From the NCBI GenBank assembly GCA_016235555.1, contig JACRKC010000016.1:62001-126000 (forward strand): a stretch of DNA of 64,000 nucleotides, written 5' to 3'. The position numbers were made by a program, and so were the translations under genes. The notes beneath the pieces are model-generated. The model had not been told where the DNA came from, made no database searches, and saw only the letters and a program-made list of their open reading frames with translations. Below, in pieces: positions 62,605-64,000 of this stretch; the first letter of the stretch is position 1; each line of letters starts with the position of its first letter. This DNA is from Verrucomicrobiota bacterium. Its GTDB lineage: Bacteria; Verrucomicrobiota; Verrucomicrobiia; Opitutales; Opitutaceae.

Positions 62605-63933
62605 TCAATTACCCCGGGGAGTGACGTTGGTGCGGCCGGGGCTCGCGGCGAAGACAAAGGCCGCGGGTTCGCCGGGGTGCGCGGGATCGAAGCCGGGAAA
62701 ATCATCGACGAGATGCTGCGCGAGAGCGGGCGTCGTGGCGCGCAGGCCGGCGGCGACGGCCCGGGCGAGTTGGTAGGCGCCGTAGTTGTTGTGATGGGTG
62801 ATGTCGCGTTCGCTGGTGAAGGCGCGCACGGATTTCTCCGGGCCGAGCGCCTCGTAGAACACGCTGCTGATCGCGGCGAGGTCGATGAAGGCGACGTTTT
62901 CCTCTTTTGCCACGGCGGCGACGGCGGCGGGGTAGTCGCCGTGGGAATTGCGGATTTTGCCGTCGGGGCCGAACTGGCGGCGCTGCATCGGCGACACGAG
63001 GATCGGCGTGGCGCCGCGGCGGCGGGCTTCGGCGATGAAGACTCGCAGGTAGGCGCGGTAGGTGGTCGCGGCTTCGACATAGGTTTGCGGCCAGTTTTGT
63101 TTTTCGTCGTTGTGACCGAATTGGATGATCAGGAAATCGCCGCGTTTCAGCTGGCTGAGGATTTTGTCGAGGCGCAGCTCGGTGATGAACGATTTCAGCG
63201 TCTCGCCCGATTCCGCGTGATTGGCGACGGCGATGGTGGGCTTGAACCAACGCGGGAGCATCTGGCCCCAACTCGCGCCGGGCTCGCGCGGCTGGTCGGT
63301 GACGGTGGAATCGCCGGCGAGAAACACAGTCGGCAGATCGGGCGCAGGGATGATCTCGAGGGTGCGGACGGCGGGGCGGGGGCCGTTGAATTCGAGCGTG
63401 AGCTTGTCGTCCCAGTGATAGACGAGGCCGGTGGCCAGGCTGTTCTCGCGGTTGTTGAGCTCGACGTGATCGTTGCCGGGGGCGTTGAGCGGCGGGGGCG
63501 GGACTTGGGCGTTGCGGGTGTTGACGATGAATTCGAAGCGCGGGCCGCGGGCACTTTCGATCATGAGTCGGCGCGATTCTGATTTGATCGTGAGCGGCGC
63601 TTCGTTGGGCGGGGTGGTGACGACGACGCGGTAGGTGCCCTCGGGGAGGGCCGCGGAGAAGAGAAACGGTTTGTCGCTCGCGATGGCATCGGCGCCAGCG
63701 GTGAGCGGCGCGCCAGGCTCGAAGCCGAAGCCGCGGCTGGACGAAAACGCGGCGTCGGCGGGGACGGCCGTGAAGCCGGCGGGGGCAGGGGCGGCGCCGA
63801 AGAAGAAGCGGAGCGCGGCGGAGGAAGCCGCGGTAGACGCGCCGAGCGGAATCGTGGCGAGAAAGGCGAGTGCCAGCACCACGGCCAAGCACGAGGCGGG
63901 ACGCCTCGTCCACGACTCGATCGGCGAATTCAT
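62605..63933 (-). CDS. Rhamnogalacturonan acetylesterase (SGNH, CE12-like)
   Basis: A 442-residue protein. Signal sequence plus an N-terminal beta-sandwich (about 40-190), then a SGNH hydrolase: nucleophile Ser209 in FLAGDSTVTDQ, block III FGHNDEKQ (Asn), and the Asp377/His380 pair in RDITHHNNYGAYQLA. It deacetylates RG-I so that lyases can cut. The N-terminus runs MNSPIESWTRRPASCLAVVL, where the WTRRPASC part is a GTGGACGAGG repeat. Start: ATG 63933. It overlaps the end of the upstream gene. Confidence 0.9.
   Translation of the reverse strand: MNSPIESWTRRPASCLAVVLALAFLATIPLGASTAASSAALRFFFGAAPAPAGFTAVPADAAFSSSRGFGFEPGAPLTAGADAIASDKPFLFSAALPEGTYRVVVTTPPNEAPLTIKSESRRLMIESARGPRFEFIVNTRNAQVPPPPLNAPGNDHVELNNRENSLATGLVYHWDDKLTLEFNGPRPAVRTLEIIPAPDLPTVFLAGDSTVTDQPREPGASWGQMLPRWFKPTIAVANHAESGETLKSFITELRLDKILSQLKRGDFLIIQFGHNDEKQNWPQTYVEAATTYRAYLRVFIAEARRRGATPILVSPMQRRQFGPDGKIRNSHGDYPAAVAAVAKEENVAFIDLAAISSVFYEALGPEKSVRAFTSERDITHHNNYGAYQLARAVAAGLRATTPALAQHLVDDFPGFDPAHPGEPAAFVFAASPGRTNVTPRGN
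63890..63913 (-). repeat. In-frame GTGGACGAGGCGTCCC hairpin in the acetylesterase signal region
   Basis: CGTGGACGAGGCGTCCCGCC then TCGTG on the minus strand, the same hairpin as at 33057 and 35185. It encodes WTRRPASC, giving the positive n-region of the signal peptide. Confidence 0.85.
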
Positions 63934-64000
63934 ACGCGATTCGCAAACAACGCGTCGATCTTGCCCGTGCTGTCGCCGACTTTTTCGGTGCGCACGCCGA
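63930..64000 (-). CDS. 3' end of a minus-strand gene of unknown identity (5' end outside)
   Basis: Only 22 complete codons plus stop are visible, ending GVRTEKVGDSTGKIDALFAN then RV. TGA (63932-63930) overlaps the acetylesterase ATG (63933) by four bases, as ATGA, suggesting translational coupling. Too little is present to name it; by position it probably belongs to the same pectin-degradation group. Confidence 0.6.
   Translation of the reverse strand, partial: GVRTEKVGDSTGKIDALFANRV

Overview
The window is a GC-rich chromosomal segment that looks like a member of Verrucomicrobiota, most likely Opitutaceae. The placement is my inference. It rests on a double-length UvrA with four ATPase modules (a form known from the PVC group, e.g. 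chlamydiae), an orphan prepilin-type secreted protein, DUF5069, an mcsA-mcsB-clpC operon beside an LPS gene (lpxK), and pectin-degradation genes. I see no rRNA, tRNA, CRISPR array, prophage or intact insertion sequence.

Layout. 1-7.2 kb: rhamnogalacturonan-I degradation (PL26-like lyase, GH105 unsaturated galacturonyl hydrolase, secreted GH106 rhamnosidase). 7.2-13.9 kb: two secreted unknowns, rsmA, DUF5069, trpC, then mazG and a Xer recombinase, and a Tat-exported aldo/keto reductase. 14.4-19.9 kb: fused membrane protein/spermidine synthase, class II aldolase, two membrane or secreted unknowns. 20-34.9 kb: topoisomerase III, a PLP aminotransferase, lpxK, an M29 peptidase, adenosine deaminase-like protein, RluD, Ppx/GppA, RsmI, a 55-residue lipoprotein, Pgi, DUF3052 and RlmI. 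35.3-40.1 kb: three stand-alone receiver-domain proteins, enolase and an ankyrin-like repeat protein. 40.2-46.2 kb: giant uvrA. 46.3-58.5 kb: DeoR regulator, glycosyltransferase, holin-like protein, lipoamide dehydrogenase, DHH pyrophosphatase, prepilin-like protein, ilvE and the mcsA-mcsB-clpC protein-arginine-phosphorylation operon. 58.6-62.5 kb: a secreted transglutaminase-like protein overlapping a TMTC-like membrane TPR protein. 62.6-64 kb: a rhamnogalacturonan acetylesterase, returning to pectin degradation.

The most striking content is a dense set of short palindromic repeats of about a dozen sequence families. Most obey one rule: they start GTAG or GTGG, end CTAC or CCAC, and hold one or two hairpins. 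They therefore resemble REP/BIME elements, whose GTAG/GTGG head is recognised by RAYT transposases, but no RAYT gene lies in the window. They fill most intergenic gaps. They also lie in frame inside genes (GH106, rsmA, topoisomerase III, the acetylesterase signal region, and about ten tracts in uvrA, one nested inside another). Six genes end on the TAG of a GTAG head, and at least four genes begin in or directly beside a repeat.
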